This document shows, in pieces, positions 24,748 through 33,438 of a stretch of 64,000 nucleotides of DNA. Under the pieces are notes generated by a model. The model saw only the letters and a list, made by a program, of their open reading frames with translations. It had not been told where the DNA came from and did not search any database. This DNA comes from Hamadaea sp013361475 (lineage in GTDB: Bacteria > Actinomycetota > Actinomycetes > Mycobacteriales > Micromonosporaceae): positions 310,001-374,000 of the forward strand of contig NZ_JBFAHM010000011.1 of the NCBI RefSeq assembly GCF_040654195.1. The letters run 5' to 3'. The translations under genes were made by a program, and so were the position numbers. Position 1 is the stretch's first letter. The number at the start of each line of letters is the position of its first letter.

Positions 24748-26091
24748 GTGCACATTCGACACAGACGGCTGCTGGCCGCGACCGCGTCCATGGCGGCAGT
24801 GCTGCTGGCGGCGCTGCCCGCGCACGCCACCACGCTGCCCGAAGTGAAGGCCGAACTCGAGACGCCGGCGCTGTTCGACGACGACGCCGGCGGCAACGCC
24901 AACGCCGACGACCCGGCCATCTGGCTGCACCCGGCCCACTCCGGGCGCAGCGTCGTGGTCGCGACCGCGAAGGAGGGCGGCCTGCGGGCGTACTCGCTGT
25001 CCGGAGCGACCCTGCAGTCGATCCCGGCCCCGCAGCCGCCCCGCCCCGGCGACGAAGGCGGCCGGTTCAACAACGTCGACCTGCTATACGGCATGCCGAT
25101 CGGCGGCGCGGCCCGAGACATCGCCGTCGTCTCCGACCGCGGCCGCGACCAGCTGCGGATCTACCGGATCGATCCGGCGGCCGCCGCGGTCGGCGCACCG
25201 CCGCTGGTCGACGTGACCGACGCCGGAGCGCCGCTGGTCTTCTCGGCCGATCTGGACGAGGTCAACGATCAGCGGTCCGCGTACGGCCTGGCGACGTGGC
25301 GCGACAAGAACACCGGCGGCTATTACGCCCTGGTCAGCCGCCGGCACACGACCGACGTCGCGCTCGTCCGCCTGATCGCCACGCCGTCGGGGACCGTGAC
25401 CTACACGGTCGTACGCACCCTGACGCTGCCCAACGCGTTCACCCTGCCCAACGGCCAGAGCTGGTCGCCGTGCCTGGAGCCGGACGAGCAGGCGCAGGTC
25501 GAGGGGATGGTGGTGGACGCGCAGACCGGTGTGCTCTACGCCGGGCAGGAGGACGTCGGGATCTGGCGTGTCTCCGCCAGTCTGCTGGGTACGCCGGTGC
25601 TGATGGACAAGGTCCGTGAGTTCGGTGTGCCGGCCACCTTCGACGAGGCCACCGAGGAATGCGTACGCGGGGCCGATCCCGGGTTCGGCGGCACTCACCT
25701 GTCGGCCGACGTCGAAGGTCTGACCATGTACTACCGCCGCGACGGCAAGGGCTACCTGCTGGCCTCCAGCCAGGGCGACTTCACCTTCGCCGTCTACCAG
25801 CGCCAGGGCGCCAACGCGTTCGTCGGCTCCTTCCGGATCGTGGCCGACGACGATCCGTCCGATCCGGACGGTTCCGAGGTGTGCGATGGCGCCGCGGTGC
25901 TTAACGTGCCGCTGGGCAACCAGTTCGACGAGGGTCTGCTGGTCGTGCAGGACGGCCAGAACAGCCCGGGCGAGCTCGACGAGAACGGCGAGCAGCGGGA
26001 GAACACCAACTTCAAGTTCGTCGAGTGGGACGACGTCGCCGAGGAGGTCGGCCTGGCCGTCGACACCTCGGGATGGAACCCGCGCTGGTAA
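24748..26091 (+). CDS. secreted beta-propeller phytase (3-phytase)
   Basis: A 447-residue secreted enzyme of the beta-propeller phytase family, which removes phosphates from phytate with calcium. The signal peptide covers about 1-27 (ends LPAHA). The family landmarks occur in order: NADDPAIWLHP (52-62), VSDRGRDQLRIYRI, YGLATWRDKNTGGYY, QAQVEGMVVD with LYAGQEDVGIW, LSADVEGLTMYY with YLLASSQGDFTFAVYQ, and GNQFDEGLLVVQDGQN. Length and motif order are normal for the family. A strong GGGAGG precedes the GTG start. Its place among inositol catabolism genes suggests it serves inositol supply as well as phosphate supply. Confidence 0.93.
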   Translation: MHIRHRRLLAATASMAAVLLAALPAHATTLPEVKAELETPALFDDDAGGNANADDPAIWLHPAHSGRSVVVATAKEGGLRAYSLSGATLQSIPAPQPPRPGDEGGRFNNVDLLYGMPIGGAARDIAVVSDRGRDQLRIYRIDPAAAAVGAPPLVDVTDAGAPLVFSADLDEVNDQRSAYGLATWRDKNTGGYYALVSRRHTTDVALVRLIATPSGTVTYTVVRTLTLPNAFTLPNGQSWSPCLEPDEQAQVEGMVVDAQTGVLYAGQEDVGIWRVSASLLGTPVLMDKVREFGVPATFDEATEECVRGADPGFGGTHLSADVEGLTMYYRRDGKGYLLASSQGDFTFAVYQRQGANAFVGSFRIVADDDPSDPDGSEVCDGAAVLNVPLGNQFDEGLLVVQDGQNSPGELDENGEQRENTNFKFVEWDDVAEEVGLAVDTSGWNPRW

Positions 26092-26105
26092 TGGCGCACC
26101 AGACG

Positions 26106-26136
26106 CCGGGCCGGTCCACTGGGGTGGCCGGCCCGG
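26106..26136. terminator. bidirectional terminator between phytase and iolR
   Basis: CCGGGCCGG (26106-26114) pairs with CCGGCCCGG (26128-26136), with a further CCAC/GTGG pairing inside. It lies between two convergent genes and should end both transcripts. Confidence 0.7.
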
Positions 26137-26148
26137 CCCCTGTGTGAA

Positions 26149-26889
26149 TCAGCGTTCGACCAGCGCCATCTCGAAGCTGTAGAGCTCCGGGCGGTAGACG
26201 TGCGAACCCTGCTCGACGGCCCGGCCGACGTCGTCGTACGCGGTGCGGGTCATCGTCAGCAGGGGAGCGCCACGGCGCTCGTGGAGTAGCCGGGCTTCGG
26301 CCGCGGTGGCGGCCCGGGCGCTGATGCGCTGATTGGCCACGCGCATGTGCACCCCGGCACTTCGCAGCAGCTGGTAGAGGCCGTGCTGCTCCAGTCGTTC
26401 GGCGGTGAGGTCCAGCAACCCGGCCGGCAGCCAGTTGTGCATGATCGCCAGCGGCTCGCCCTGGGCGAAGCGCAAACGCTCCAGATGCAGCACCGGCGCG
26501 CCCGGGGCCAGGCCCAACGCCACGGCGACACTGTCGTCGGCGGCTACCGTCTCGACCGCCAGGACCTTGGTCGCCGGTCGCTGGCCGACGTGGCTGAGAT
26601 CGTCGTAGAGGCTGCTCAACTCGACCGGCCGCTTGACCGTGCCGTGGACGACCTGGGTGCCCACGCCACGCTTGCGTACGAGCAGTCCCTTGTCGACCAG
26701 GTACTGAATGGCCTGGCGCACCGTGGGCCGCGACAGCCCGGCCGAGTCCGCGAGCTGGATCTCGTTGTCCAGACGTGCGCCCGGCGGCAGCTCGCCGCGG
26801 TCGATGAGGTCCTCGATCTGCTGAGCCACCTGGAAGTACAGCGGTACCGGGCTGGAGCGGTCGAGGGTGAGGGACAGAGGGCTGGTCAA
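26149..26889 (-). CDS. iolR: GntR-family regulator, probable inositol repressor
   Basis: A 246-residue regulator of the GntR family, HutC subfamily: winged helix at about 12-75 (VPLYFQVAQQIEDLIDRGEL, then LSRPTVRQAIQYLVDKGLL) and a UTRA ligand domain at about 90-240 (VLHLERLRFAQGEPLAIMHN). The TTG at 26889 is chosen as start because AGGAG lies 4 bases before it. It is divergent from iolG, and the IolR-type site covers its own promoter as well. In C. glutamicum the GntR protein IolR represses the iol genes and is released by an inositol breakdown product. The same role is inferred here for mmsA, iolG and the ABC operon. Confidence 0.85.
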   Translation of the reverse strand: MTSPLSLTLDRSSPVPLYFQVAQQIEDLIDRGELPPGARLDNEIQLADSAGLSRPTVRQAIQYLVDKGLLVRKRGVGTQVVHGTVKRPVELSSLYDDLSHVGQRPATKVLAVETVAADDSVAVALGLAPGAPVLHLERLRFAQGEPLAIMHNWLPAGLLDLTAERLEQHGLYQLLRSAGVHMRVANQRISARAATAAEARLLHERRGAPLLTMTRTAYDDVGRAVEQGSHVYRPELYSFEMALVER

Positions 26890-26920
26890 CGGACTCCTCG
26901 CAAGATCGTGATGATGATTC

Positions 26921-26984
26921 AGATTATCAGACGTCATAATGTCATGACAAAGGGTTGACATCGCACTCGGCCGCGGACTAGAAA
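26921..26984. promoter_or_regulatory. divergent iolR/iolG promoters with one shared operator
   Basis: The operator at 26931-26953 has the perfect palindrome TGTCATGACA (26940-26949) as core. Leftward, iolR has -35 TTGTCA (complement of 26945-26950) and -10 TAATCT (complement of 26921-26926), 18 bases apart, both on or beside the operator. Rightward, iolG has -35 TTGACA (26955-26960) and -10 TAGAAA (26979-26984), starting 1 base after the operator. One bound dimer could repress both. Confidence 0.7.
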
Positions 26985-27050
26985 TCAAGCCACGGTAAGC
27001 AGCTCCTGCCCCTCTTGGGTTTCACCGTAATCATCTGGAGGAGTTCGTCA

Positions 27051-28070
27051 ATGCGCATCGCCCTGCTCGGTGCCGGAAGAATCGGCGCATCCCACATCAC
27101 CACCCTGGCCGCCCATCCGGAGGTCGCCCACCTCGTCGTCGCCGACGCCGACCCCGAGCGGGCCCAGATCGCCGCCCGCGCAGCCGGAGCCGAGCCCGTC
27201 CCGGACGTGGACGCCGCCTTCGCCGCCGATCCCGACGCCGTCGTGATCGCCACTCCCACCTCGACCCACGCCGAGCTGATCCTCCGCGCGGTCACCGCCG
27301 GGCTGCCGGTGTTCTGCGAGAAGCCGGTCGCCGCCGACGTCAAGCAGACCGCCGACGTCGCCCGGCAGGTAGCCGACGCCGGAGTGCCGGTCCAGATCGG
27401 CTTCCAGCGCCGATTCGACGCGGGATACCAGGCAGCCCACGCCGCCCTGCGCCGCGGCGACCTCGGCCAACTGCACCGGATGCACCTGGTCACCGGCGAC
27501 CCGGCCCCGCCGCACGCCGACTACATCCCGACCTCCGGCGGCATCTTCCGCGACTGCCACATCCACGACTTCGACATCGCCCGCTGGCTGACCGGGCAGG
27601 ACGTCGTCGAGGTCTACGCGACCGGAGCCAACCGCGGCGCCGCGTTCTTCGCCGAGGCCGGCGACGTCGACACCGCCACCGCCATCCTCACCTTCGCCGA
27701 CGGGGTGCTGGCCACCCTGCAGGGCTCCCGCTACAACGGCGCCGGATACGACGTGCGAGCCGAACTCGCCGGAACCCGCGACACCCTCGTCGTCGGGCTG
27801 GACGCCCGCTCCCCGCTGCGATCGGCCGAACCCGGCGTACCGGCGGGGACGGAACCGGCCTGGCCGGACTTCTGGCACCGTTTCCAGCCCGCGTACGCGG
27901 CCGAACTGGCGGCCTTCGTCGACGTCGCAGCCGGACGCGCCCCGAGTCCGTGCACCGTCGCGGAGGCGCTCGAGGCGCTGTACGTCGCCGAGGCGGCCGA
28001 CCTGTCCCGCCGCGAACGACGCCCGGTCCGCGTCGACGAGGTCCGGCTGCCGGCGGAGGCGACCCGATGA
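27051..28070 (+). CDS. iolG: myo-inositol 2-dehydrogenase
   Basis: A 339-residue NAD-dependent dehydrogenase of the Gfo/Idh/MocA family. It oxidises myo-inositol to 2-keto-myo-inositol (scyllo-inosose), the first step of the pathway. The Rossmann start (LLGAGRIGASHITTLAAHP) is clear, with EKPVA (conserved Lys, about 93-97), GFQRRFDAGY, and DCHIHDFDIARW carrying the catalytic Asp-x-x-x-His. A strong GGAGGA lies before the ATG. It leads an eight-gene operon in which each gene overlaps or nearly touches the next. Confidence 0.92.
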   Translation: MRIALLGAGRIGASHITTLAAHPEVAHLVVADADPERAQIAARAAGAEPVPDVDAAFAADPDAVVIATPTSTHAELILRAVTAGLPVFCEKPVAADVKQTADVARQVADAGVPVQIGFQRRFDAGYQAAHAALRRGDLGQLHRMHLVTGDPAPPHADYIPTSGGIFRDCHIHDFDIARWLTGQDVVEVYATGANRGAAFFAEAGDVDTATAILTFADGVLATLQGSRYNGAGYDVRAELAGTRDTLVVGLDARSPLRSAEPGVPAGTEPAWPDFWHRFQPAYAAELAAFVDVAAGRAPSPCTVAEALEALYVAEAADLSRRERRPVRVDEVRLPAEATR

Positions 28071-28942
28071 GCCCTCGCGTCGCCGCCGCGCCGATCTCCT
28101 GGGGCGTCTGCGAGGTGCCCGGCTGGGGCCACCAGATGCCCGCCGAACGCGTACTGTCCGAGATGGCCGCCCTCGGCTGCGCCGCCACCGAATTCGGCCC
28201 CGACGGATTCCTGCCGGCCGATCCCGGTGAGCGCAAGCGAATGCTCGCCGATCACGGGCTCACCGCCGTCGGCGGGTTCGTCCCGGTCATCCTGCACGAC
28301 CCCGGCCACGACCCCCTTCCCGAAGTACGCGCACAGCTGCCCGCGTTCCTCGCCAGCGGCGCCGACACCCTCGTGCTGGCCGCCGCGACCGGACTGTCCG
28401 GCTACGACCAGCGCCCGGCCCTCGACGCCGGCGGCTGGCGTACGCTGCTGTCCCGGCTCGACGAGCTGACCGCGCTCGCCGCCGACCACGGCATCCGGGC
28501 GACGCTGCATCCCCACGTCGGCACCATGGTCGAGCGCCCCGACGAGATCTGGCGCGTCCTCGACGGCAGCAGCGTGCCACTGTGCCTGGACACCGGGCAC
28601 ATCCTCGTCGGCGGAGGCAGCCCGGCGGAGATCGCCGCCAAGGCCGCCGGCCGCGTCGCGCACGCCCATCTCAAAGACGTCGACGCCACGATGGCGGCCC
28701 GCGTACGCGACGGTGGCATCGGATATCGCGACGCCGTCGCCGCCGGCATGTATCGGCCGCTCGGCCGGGGTGACGCCGGGATCGCCGACGTGATCGCCGC
28801 GTTGTCGGCCGCCGGATACGACGGCTGGTACGTGATGGAGCAGGACGCCGTCCTGGCCGCGGAACCCGCCTCCGACGCCGGCCCGGCCGGCGACGTCCGG
28901 CGCAGCCTGGACTACCTCGTCGAGCTGTTGAGCACGCCGTGA
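28067..28942 (+). CDS. iolE: inosose dehydratase-like TIM-barrel protein
   Basis: A 291-residue xylose-isomerase-like TIM-barrel protein. The start (APISWGVCEVPGWGHQMP) and TEFGPDGFLPADP match actinobacterial IolE, which dehydrates 2-keto-myo-inositol to a trihydroxycyclohexanedione. The metal ligands can be seen as Glu in ATEFG, Asp in CLDTGHILVGG, His in AHAHLKDVD and Glu near YVMEQD. An inosose isomerase (IolI) has the same fold, so that is the main alternative, but the operon needs a dehydratase and has no other candidate. Its ATG overlaps the iolG stop by 4 bases. Confidence 0.85.
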   Translation: MSPRVAAAPISWGVCEVPGWGHQMPAERVLSEMAALGCAATEFGPDGFLPADPGERKRMLADHGLTAVGGFVPVILHDPGHDPLPEVRAQLPAFLASGADTLVLAAATGLSGYDQRPALDAGGWRTLLSRLDELTALAADHGIRATLHPHVGTMVERPDEIWRVLDGSSVPLCLDTGHILVGGGSPAEIAAKAAGRVAHAHLKDVDATMAARVRDGGIGYRDAVAAGMYRPLGRGDAGIADVIAALSAAGYDGWYVMEQDAVLAAEPASDAGPAGDVRRSLDYLVELLSTP

Positions 28943-29892
28943 CGCATGACCTCATCACCGTCGGCCGGGTCGGGATCGACCTCTATCCGCTGCGCTCCAA
29001 GGTGCCACTGTCCGACGTAGACACGTTCGCCAGGTTCCTCGGCGGCAGCGCGACGAACGTGGCCGTCGCCGCCGCCCGGCTGGGCCTGCGATCGGCGGTC
29101 GTCACCCGCACCGGAGACGACCCGTTCGGCGACTTCGTCCACACCGCGCTGCGCGGCTACGGCGTCGACGACACCTTCGTCACGCCGGTGGCCGGTGCCA
29201 AGACGCCCATCACCTTCTGCGAGATCTTCCCGCCCGACACCTTCCCGATCTACTTCTACCGCGAGCCGAAAGCACCCGACCTGGAGATCCGGCCCGAAGA
29301 ACTGGATCGCCAGGCGATCGCGACGGCCCGGATCCTCTGGCTGACCGGCACCGGCCTGTCCGCCGAACCCAGCCGCACCGCCCACGAGGAGATCCTCGGC
29401 ATCCGCCGCGACGCCGCCGGCGAAACCGTCCTCGACCTGGACTACCGGCCGATGCTGTGGACCGATCGGCGCGACGCCGAACGCGAAGTCCGCCGCGCAC
29501 TGGCCTCCGGCGCGATCACCGTCGCCGTCGGCAACCAGGAGGAGTGCGAGGTCGCCACCGGGCAGCGCGCACCGGAGGCCGCCGCCGACGCGCTGCTCGC
29601 CCACGGCGTACGCCTCGCGATCGTCAAACTCGGCCCGGCCGGAGTCCTGGCCGCCACAGCGACCGGGGAACGCGTCGTCGTGCCGCCGGTGGCCGTCGAC
29701 GTGGTCAACGGGCTCGGCGCCGGAGACGCGTTCGGCGGTGCGCTGTGCCTCGGCCTCGTCCAGCGATGGCCGCTGGAGGAGACCCTGCGTTTCGCCAACG
29801 CCGCGGGGGCGCACGTCGCCGCCCGGCTGGCCTGTTCCGACGCCATGCCCACCACCGACGAAGTGCGCCAGATGATGGGAGAGACCCGATGA
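28939..29892 (+). CDS. iolC: 5-dehydro-2-deoxygluconokinase
   Basis: A 317-residue PfkB-family sugar kinase. It phosphorylates 5-dehydro-2-deoxy-gluconate (DKG) with ATP. The substrate-binding start DLITVGRVGIDLYP and FLGGSATNVAVAAARLG are typical of IolC, and the catalytic signature VVNGLGAGDAFGGALC holds the base Asp263. Length and motifs are complete. The GTG start overlaps the iolE stop by 4 bases, and the stop overlaps the next gene by 4 bases. Confidence 0.9.
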   Translation: MTHDLITVGRVGIDLYPLRSKVPLSDVDTFARFLGGSATNVAVAAARLGLRSAVVTRTGDDPFGDFVHTALRGYGVDDTFVTPVAGAKTPITFCEIFPPDTFPIYFYREPKAPDLEIRPEELDRQAIATARILWLTGTGLSAEPSRTAHEEILGIRRDAAGETVLDLDYRPMLWTDRRDAEREVRRALASGAITVAVGNQEECEVATGQRAPEAAADALLAHGVRLAIVKLGPAGVLAATATGERVVVPPVAVDVVNGLGAGDAFGGALCLGLVQRWPLEETLRFANAAGAHVAARLACSDAMPTTDEVRQMMGETR

Positions 29893-30758
29893 CCTCCGAC
29901 GACGAGATCCGGTCCTTGGTCCGGCAGCGGGCCGGGCGACCGGAGCGGATCACCGAGGCCGCCCTCGCCCGCCGCCGCCCGGTGGCCTGGGGCGAGCAGC
30001 GACTCATGATCATCGCCGCGGACCACCCGGCGCGCGGGTCGATCGGCGTACGCGACAAGCCGGACGCCATGGCCAGCCGCATCGACCTGCTGCACCGGCT
30101 GCGGACAGCGCTGTCCCGCCCCGGCGTGCACGGCGTGGTCGGCACCGCCGACATCGTCGAGGACCTGCTGCTCATGGGCGAGCTCGACGACCGGCTCGTC
30201 ATCGGCTCGATGAACCGCGGCGGGCTCACCGGCACCGTGTTCGAACTGGACGATCGTTTCACCGGCTACGACGCGCGGACCATCGCCGACATGGGCTTCG
30301 ACGGCGGCAAGATGCTGTGCCGCATCGACCCCGGCGATCCCGGCACCGCCAGCACCCTGGAGGCCTGCGGGAAGGCCGTCACCGAGCTGGCCCGCGGTCG
30401 CATGATGGCGATGGTCGAACCGCTGCCCGTGCGCAGGATCGACGGCAAGGCCCAGCTCGACACCGACCCGGGCGCCCTCATCCGCGCCATCGGCGTCGGG
30501 CAGGCATTGGGTGCCACCTCGGCGTACACGTGGCTGAAGCTGCCGGTCGTGGAGGACATGGACCGCGTGCTGGAGGCCACCACCCTGCCGGTCCTGCTGC
30601 TCGGCGGCGACTCGGCCGGCGAGCAGGCCTACGCGGGCTGGCAGAAGGCGCTGACCAACCCGGGCGTGCGCGGTCTGGTCGTCGGACGAGCGCTGCTGTA
30701 CCCGCCCGATGACGACGTCGCGGCCGCGGTCGACGCCGCCGCGGCGATGGTGAGGTGA
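29889..30758 (+). CDS. Cgl0159-family (beta/alpha)8 aldolase-like protein
   Basis: A 289-residue TIM-barrel protein of the family named after C. glutamicum Cgl0159, which sits beside iolC in actinobacterial inositol clusters. Signs of a class I-type aldolase barrel include LMIIAADHPARGSIG, KLPVVEDMDRV (a Lys at the active-site strand) and VLLLGGDSAGEQAY with the phosphate-binding GLVVGRALLYP. No IolJ-type class II aldolase gene is in the operon, so this protein is the best candidate to cleave DKG phosphate to dihydroxyacetone phosphate and malonate semialdehyde. That activity is an inference from context. It overlaps iolC by 4 bases. Confidence 0.8.
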   Translation: MTSDDEIRSLVRQRAGRPERITEAALARRRPVAWGEQRLMIIAADHPARGSIGVRDKPDAMASRIDLLHRLRTALSRPGVHGVVGTADIVEDLLLMGELDDRLVIGSMNRGGLTGTVFELDDRFTGYDARTIADMGFDGGKMLCRIDPGDPGTASTLEACGKAVTELARGRMMAMVEPLPVRRIDGKAQLDTDPGALIRAIGVGQALGATSAYTWLKLPVVEDMDRVLEATTLPVLLLGGDSAGEQAYAGWQKALTNPGVRGLVVGRALLYPPDDDVAAAVDAAAAMVR

Positions 30759-30760
30759 CC

Positions 30761-31597
30761 ATGTACATACCGGCGGGAACGGCCGCGGCCGCCCCGGAGC
30801 AACCAGTCGTCATCACTCCCGAACGAGCGGGCTGGACCTACTGCGGCCTGCGGATCGTGGAGTTCACCGGAAGCTTCAGCCTCAGCACCGGCGGCGAGGA
30901 GATGCTCGTCGTCCCGCTGTCCGGCGGGTGCGAGGTGACGTGCGACGGCGTCTCCATGGAGCTGACCGGCCGCGACGACGTCTTCGACCGCGTCACCGAC
31001 TTCGCGTACCTGCCGATCCAGGCCGAGGTCACGCTGCGGGCGGCGGGCCCGGTCCGGCTCGCGCTGCCCTCCGCCCGGGCGGGCCGCCGCCTGCCCTTCC
31101 GCTACGGCCCGGCCGAAGAGGTGCCCGTCGAGGTACGCGGAGCGGGGCCGGCGTCCCGGCAGGTGACGAACTTCTGCGCCCCGGAAGCCTTCGAGTGCGA
31201 CAAACTCGTGGCGGTCGAGGTGCTGACGCCCGGCGGCAACTGGTCCTCGTATCCACCGCACAAGCACGACACCGAAGGCCCGGGCGAGGCCGTCCTGGAG
31301 GAGATCTACTACTTCGAGACCGGCGGCCCGGCATACCAGCGCGTCTACGGCACGACCGAGGTGCTGGCCGAAGTGTCGACCGGCGACGTCGTCCTGGTGC
31401 CCGACGGCTACCACGGCCCGTCCGCCGCCGCCCCGGGATACGACCTCTATTACCTCAACGTGCTCGCCGGACCCGGCCCGGTACGCAGCATGGCGTGCGC
31501 CGACGATCCGGCGTACCACTGGATTCGGGACTCGTGGCGCGATCAGCCGATCGACCCGCGGGTGCCGATGACGTCACACCAAGGGAGACTCGCATGA
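30761..31597 (+). CDS. iolB: 5-deoxy-glucuronate isomerase
   Basis: A 278-residue double-cupin enzyme. It isomerises 5-deoxy-glucuronate to 5-dehydro-2-deoxy-gluconate. The cupin metal motif is PPHKHDTEGPGEAVLEEIYY (His, His, Glu), with the last His in VPDGYHGPSAAAPGYDLYYLN, all diagnostic for IolB. The ATG at 30761 follows GAGG by 5 bases; the GTG at 30755 overlapping the previous stop is the alternative. The stop overlaps the iolD start by 4 bases. Confidence 0.93.
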   Translation: MYIPAGTAAAAPEQPVVITPERAGWTYCGLRIVEFTGSFSLSTGGEEMLVVPLSGGCEVTCDGVSMELTGRDDVFDRVTDFAYLPIQAEVTLRAAGPVRLALPSARAGRRLPFRYGPAEEVPVEVRGAGPASRQVTNFCAPEAFECDKLVAVEVLTPGGNWSSYPPHKHDTEGPGEAVLEEIYYFETGGPAYQRVYGTTEVLAEVSTGDVVLVPDGYHGPSAAAPGYDLYYLNVLAGPGPVRSMACADDPAYHWIRDSWRDQPIDPRVPMTSHQGRLA

Positions 31598-33438
31598 GGA
31601 TGACCGTTGCCCAAGCGGTGGTGACGTTCCTCGCCAACCAGTTCACCGAGCGCGACGGCGAACGGCGCCGGTTGATCGCCGGAGTGTTCGGCATCTTCGG
31701 CCACGGCAACGTCGCCGGGCTGGGGCAGGCGCTGCTGCAGGCCGGCCCGGCGATGCCGTATCACCAGGCCCGCAACGAACAGGCGATGGTGCACACCGCC
31801 GCCGCGTACGCCCGGACCACGCTGCGTACCTCGACCTACGCGTGCACCACCTCGATCGGGCCGGGAGCCACGAATCTGGTGACCGGCGCCGCCCTCGCCA
31901 CCATCAACCGGCTGCCCGTTCTGCTGCTGCCCGGCGACACCTTCGCGACCCGCGTCGCCAATCCCGTCCTGCAGGAACTGGAAGACCCCGGTTCTCTCGA
32001 CGCGACCGTCAACGACGCGCTGCGCCCGGTCAGCCGCTACTGGGACCGCATCCACCGCCCGGAACAACTGCCCGCCGCGCTCCTGGCGGCGTGCCGGGTG
32101 CTGACCGATCCGGCCGAGACCGGTGCGGTCACCCTGTGCCTGCCCCAAGACGTGCAGGCCGAGGCGTACGACTTCCCGGACGAGCTGTTCCGCACCCGGA
32201 TCTGGCGCATCAGCCGCCCAAGACCAGACGCGCAGCTGCTGCGCGACGCCGCCGACCTGCTGCGATCCGCGGCACGGCCCGTCATCATCGCGGGCGGCGG
32301 AGTCGTCTACAGCGGTGCCTCGGAAGAACTGGCCGCTTTCGCCGCCGCAGCCGGCGTACCGGTGGTGGAGACGCAAGCGGGCAAGGGCTCGCTGCCGCAC
32401 GGTCACCCGATGCTGGCCGGACCGGTCGGCGTCACCGGCTCGACCGCCGCCAACGCGCTGGTCCGCCAGGCCGACGTGGTGTTCGGCATCGGCACCCGGT
32501 TCAGCGACTTCACCACCGCGTCGCGAACCCTGTTCGCCGATCCGGGCGTACGCTTCGTCACCCTCAACGTCGCCGGCTTCGACGCGTACAAGCTGGCCTC
32601 GGCGGTGCCCCTGGTGGGCGACGCGCGCGCGGGCCTGGTGGAGCTGGGGACCGCGCTCGACGGCTGGAGCGCGCCGGAGCGTTCGTGGACCGAGCAGGTC
32701 TCGGCGTGGGAGGCGCAGATCGACGCGGGCCGAGCCGCCCCGGGTCCGCTGACGCAGACGCAGGTCATCGGCGCGGTCAACGACGCCGCCGAACCCGGCG
32801 ACGTCATGGTGTGCGCGGCCGGTTCGATGCCGGGCGACCTGCACCGGCAGTGGCGCGCGGCCCGCCCCGGCCAGTACCACGTCGAATACGGCTACTCGTG
32901 CATGGGCTATGAGATCGCCGGTGGCCTGGGCGTCAAACTGGCCGACCCCGACGCCGAAGTGTTCGTGCTGGTGGGCGATGGCTCCTATCTGATGATGGCG
33001 CAGGAGCTGGCGACCGCCGTCGCCGAGAACATCAAGATCACCGTCGTGCTGGTCGACAACCGCGGCTTCTCGTCCATCGGCGCGCTGTCGCAGAGCGTCG
33101 GCGGCGAGCGACTGGGCACCTCCTACGGCTACCGCTCCCCGGCGGGTGGATTCGACGGCGGCGACCTGCCGGTCGACTTGGCCGCCAACGCCGCCAGCCT
33201 CGGCGCGGCGGTGATCACCCCCACCACTGTGGACGAACTGCGGTCCGCGCTCGGCAAGGCCCGCCAAGCCGACCGCGCAACCGTCGTCTACGCCCGTACC
33301 GCCCTCACCGGCGACCCCGGCCCGGACTCTGACGCCTGGTGGGACGTGCCGGTCGCCCAAGTGGGCACCACGGCCGACGTGGCCGACGCACAGGCTGCCT
33401 ACCGCACCGGCAAGGCGAGTCAGCGCGGTCACTGGTGA
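31594..33438 (+). CDS. iolD: 3D-(3,5/4)-trihydroxycyclohexane-1,2-dione hydrolase
   Basis: A 614-residue thiamine-diphosphate enzyme that opens the inositol ring, giving 5-deoxy-glucuronate. It has the three domains of the acetolactate synthase family: an N-terminal Pyr domain (GVFGIFGHGNVAGLGQAL, and the catalytic Glu in ARNEQAMVHTA), a central domain (VIIAGGGVVYSGASEEL), and a C-terminal PP domain with the cofactor motif VGDGSYLMMAQEL ending in VDNRGF. Length is normal for IolD. It is translationally coupled to iolB and to the phosphate transporter gene after it. Confidence 0.93.
   Translation: MRMTVAQAVVTFLANQFTERDGERRRLIAGVFGIFGHGNVAGLGQALLQAGPAMPYHQARNEQAMVHTAAAYARTTLRTSTYACTTSIGPGATNLVTGAALATINRLPVLLLPGDTFATRVANPVLQELEDPGSLDATVNDALRPVSRYWDRIHRPEQLPAALLAACRVLTDPAETGAVTLCLPQDVQAEAYDFPDELFRTRIWRISRPRPDAQLLRDAADLLRSAARPVIIAGGGVVYSGASEELAAFAAAAGVPVVETQAGKGSLPHGHPMLAGPVGVTGSTAANALVRQADVVFGIGTRFSDFTTASRTLFADPGVRFVTLNVAGFDAYKLASAVPLVGDARAGLVELGTALDGWSAPERSWTEQVSAWEAQIDAGRAAPGPLTQTQVIGAVNDAAEPGDVMVCAAGSMPGDLHRQWRAARPGQYHVEYGYSCMGYEIAGGLGVKLADPDAEVFVLVGDGSYLMMAQELATAVAENIKITVVLVDNRGFSSIGALSQSVGGERLGTSYGYRSPAGGFDGGDLPVDLAANAASLGAAVITPTTVDELRSALGKARQADRATVVYARTALTGDPGPDSDAWWDVPVAQVGTTADVADAQAAYRTGKASQRGHW

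Noticed and set aside
30928..31593. Long plus-strand extension ahead of iolD
   Set aside because: The iolD frame is open upstream through iolB in another frame, but IolD proteins start at the ATG at 31594, which overlaps the iolB stop.
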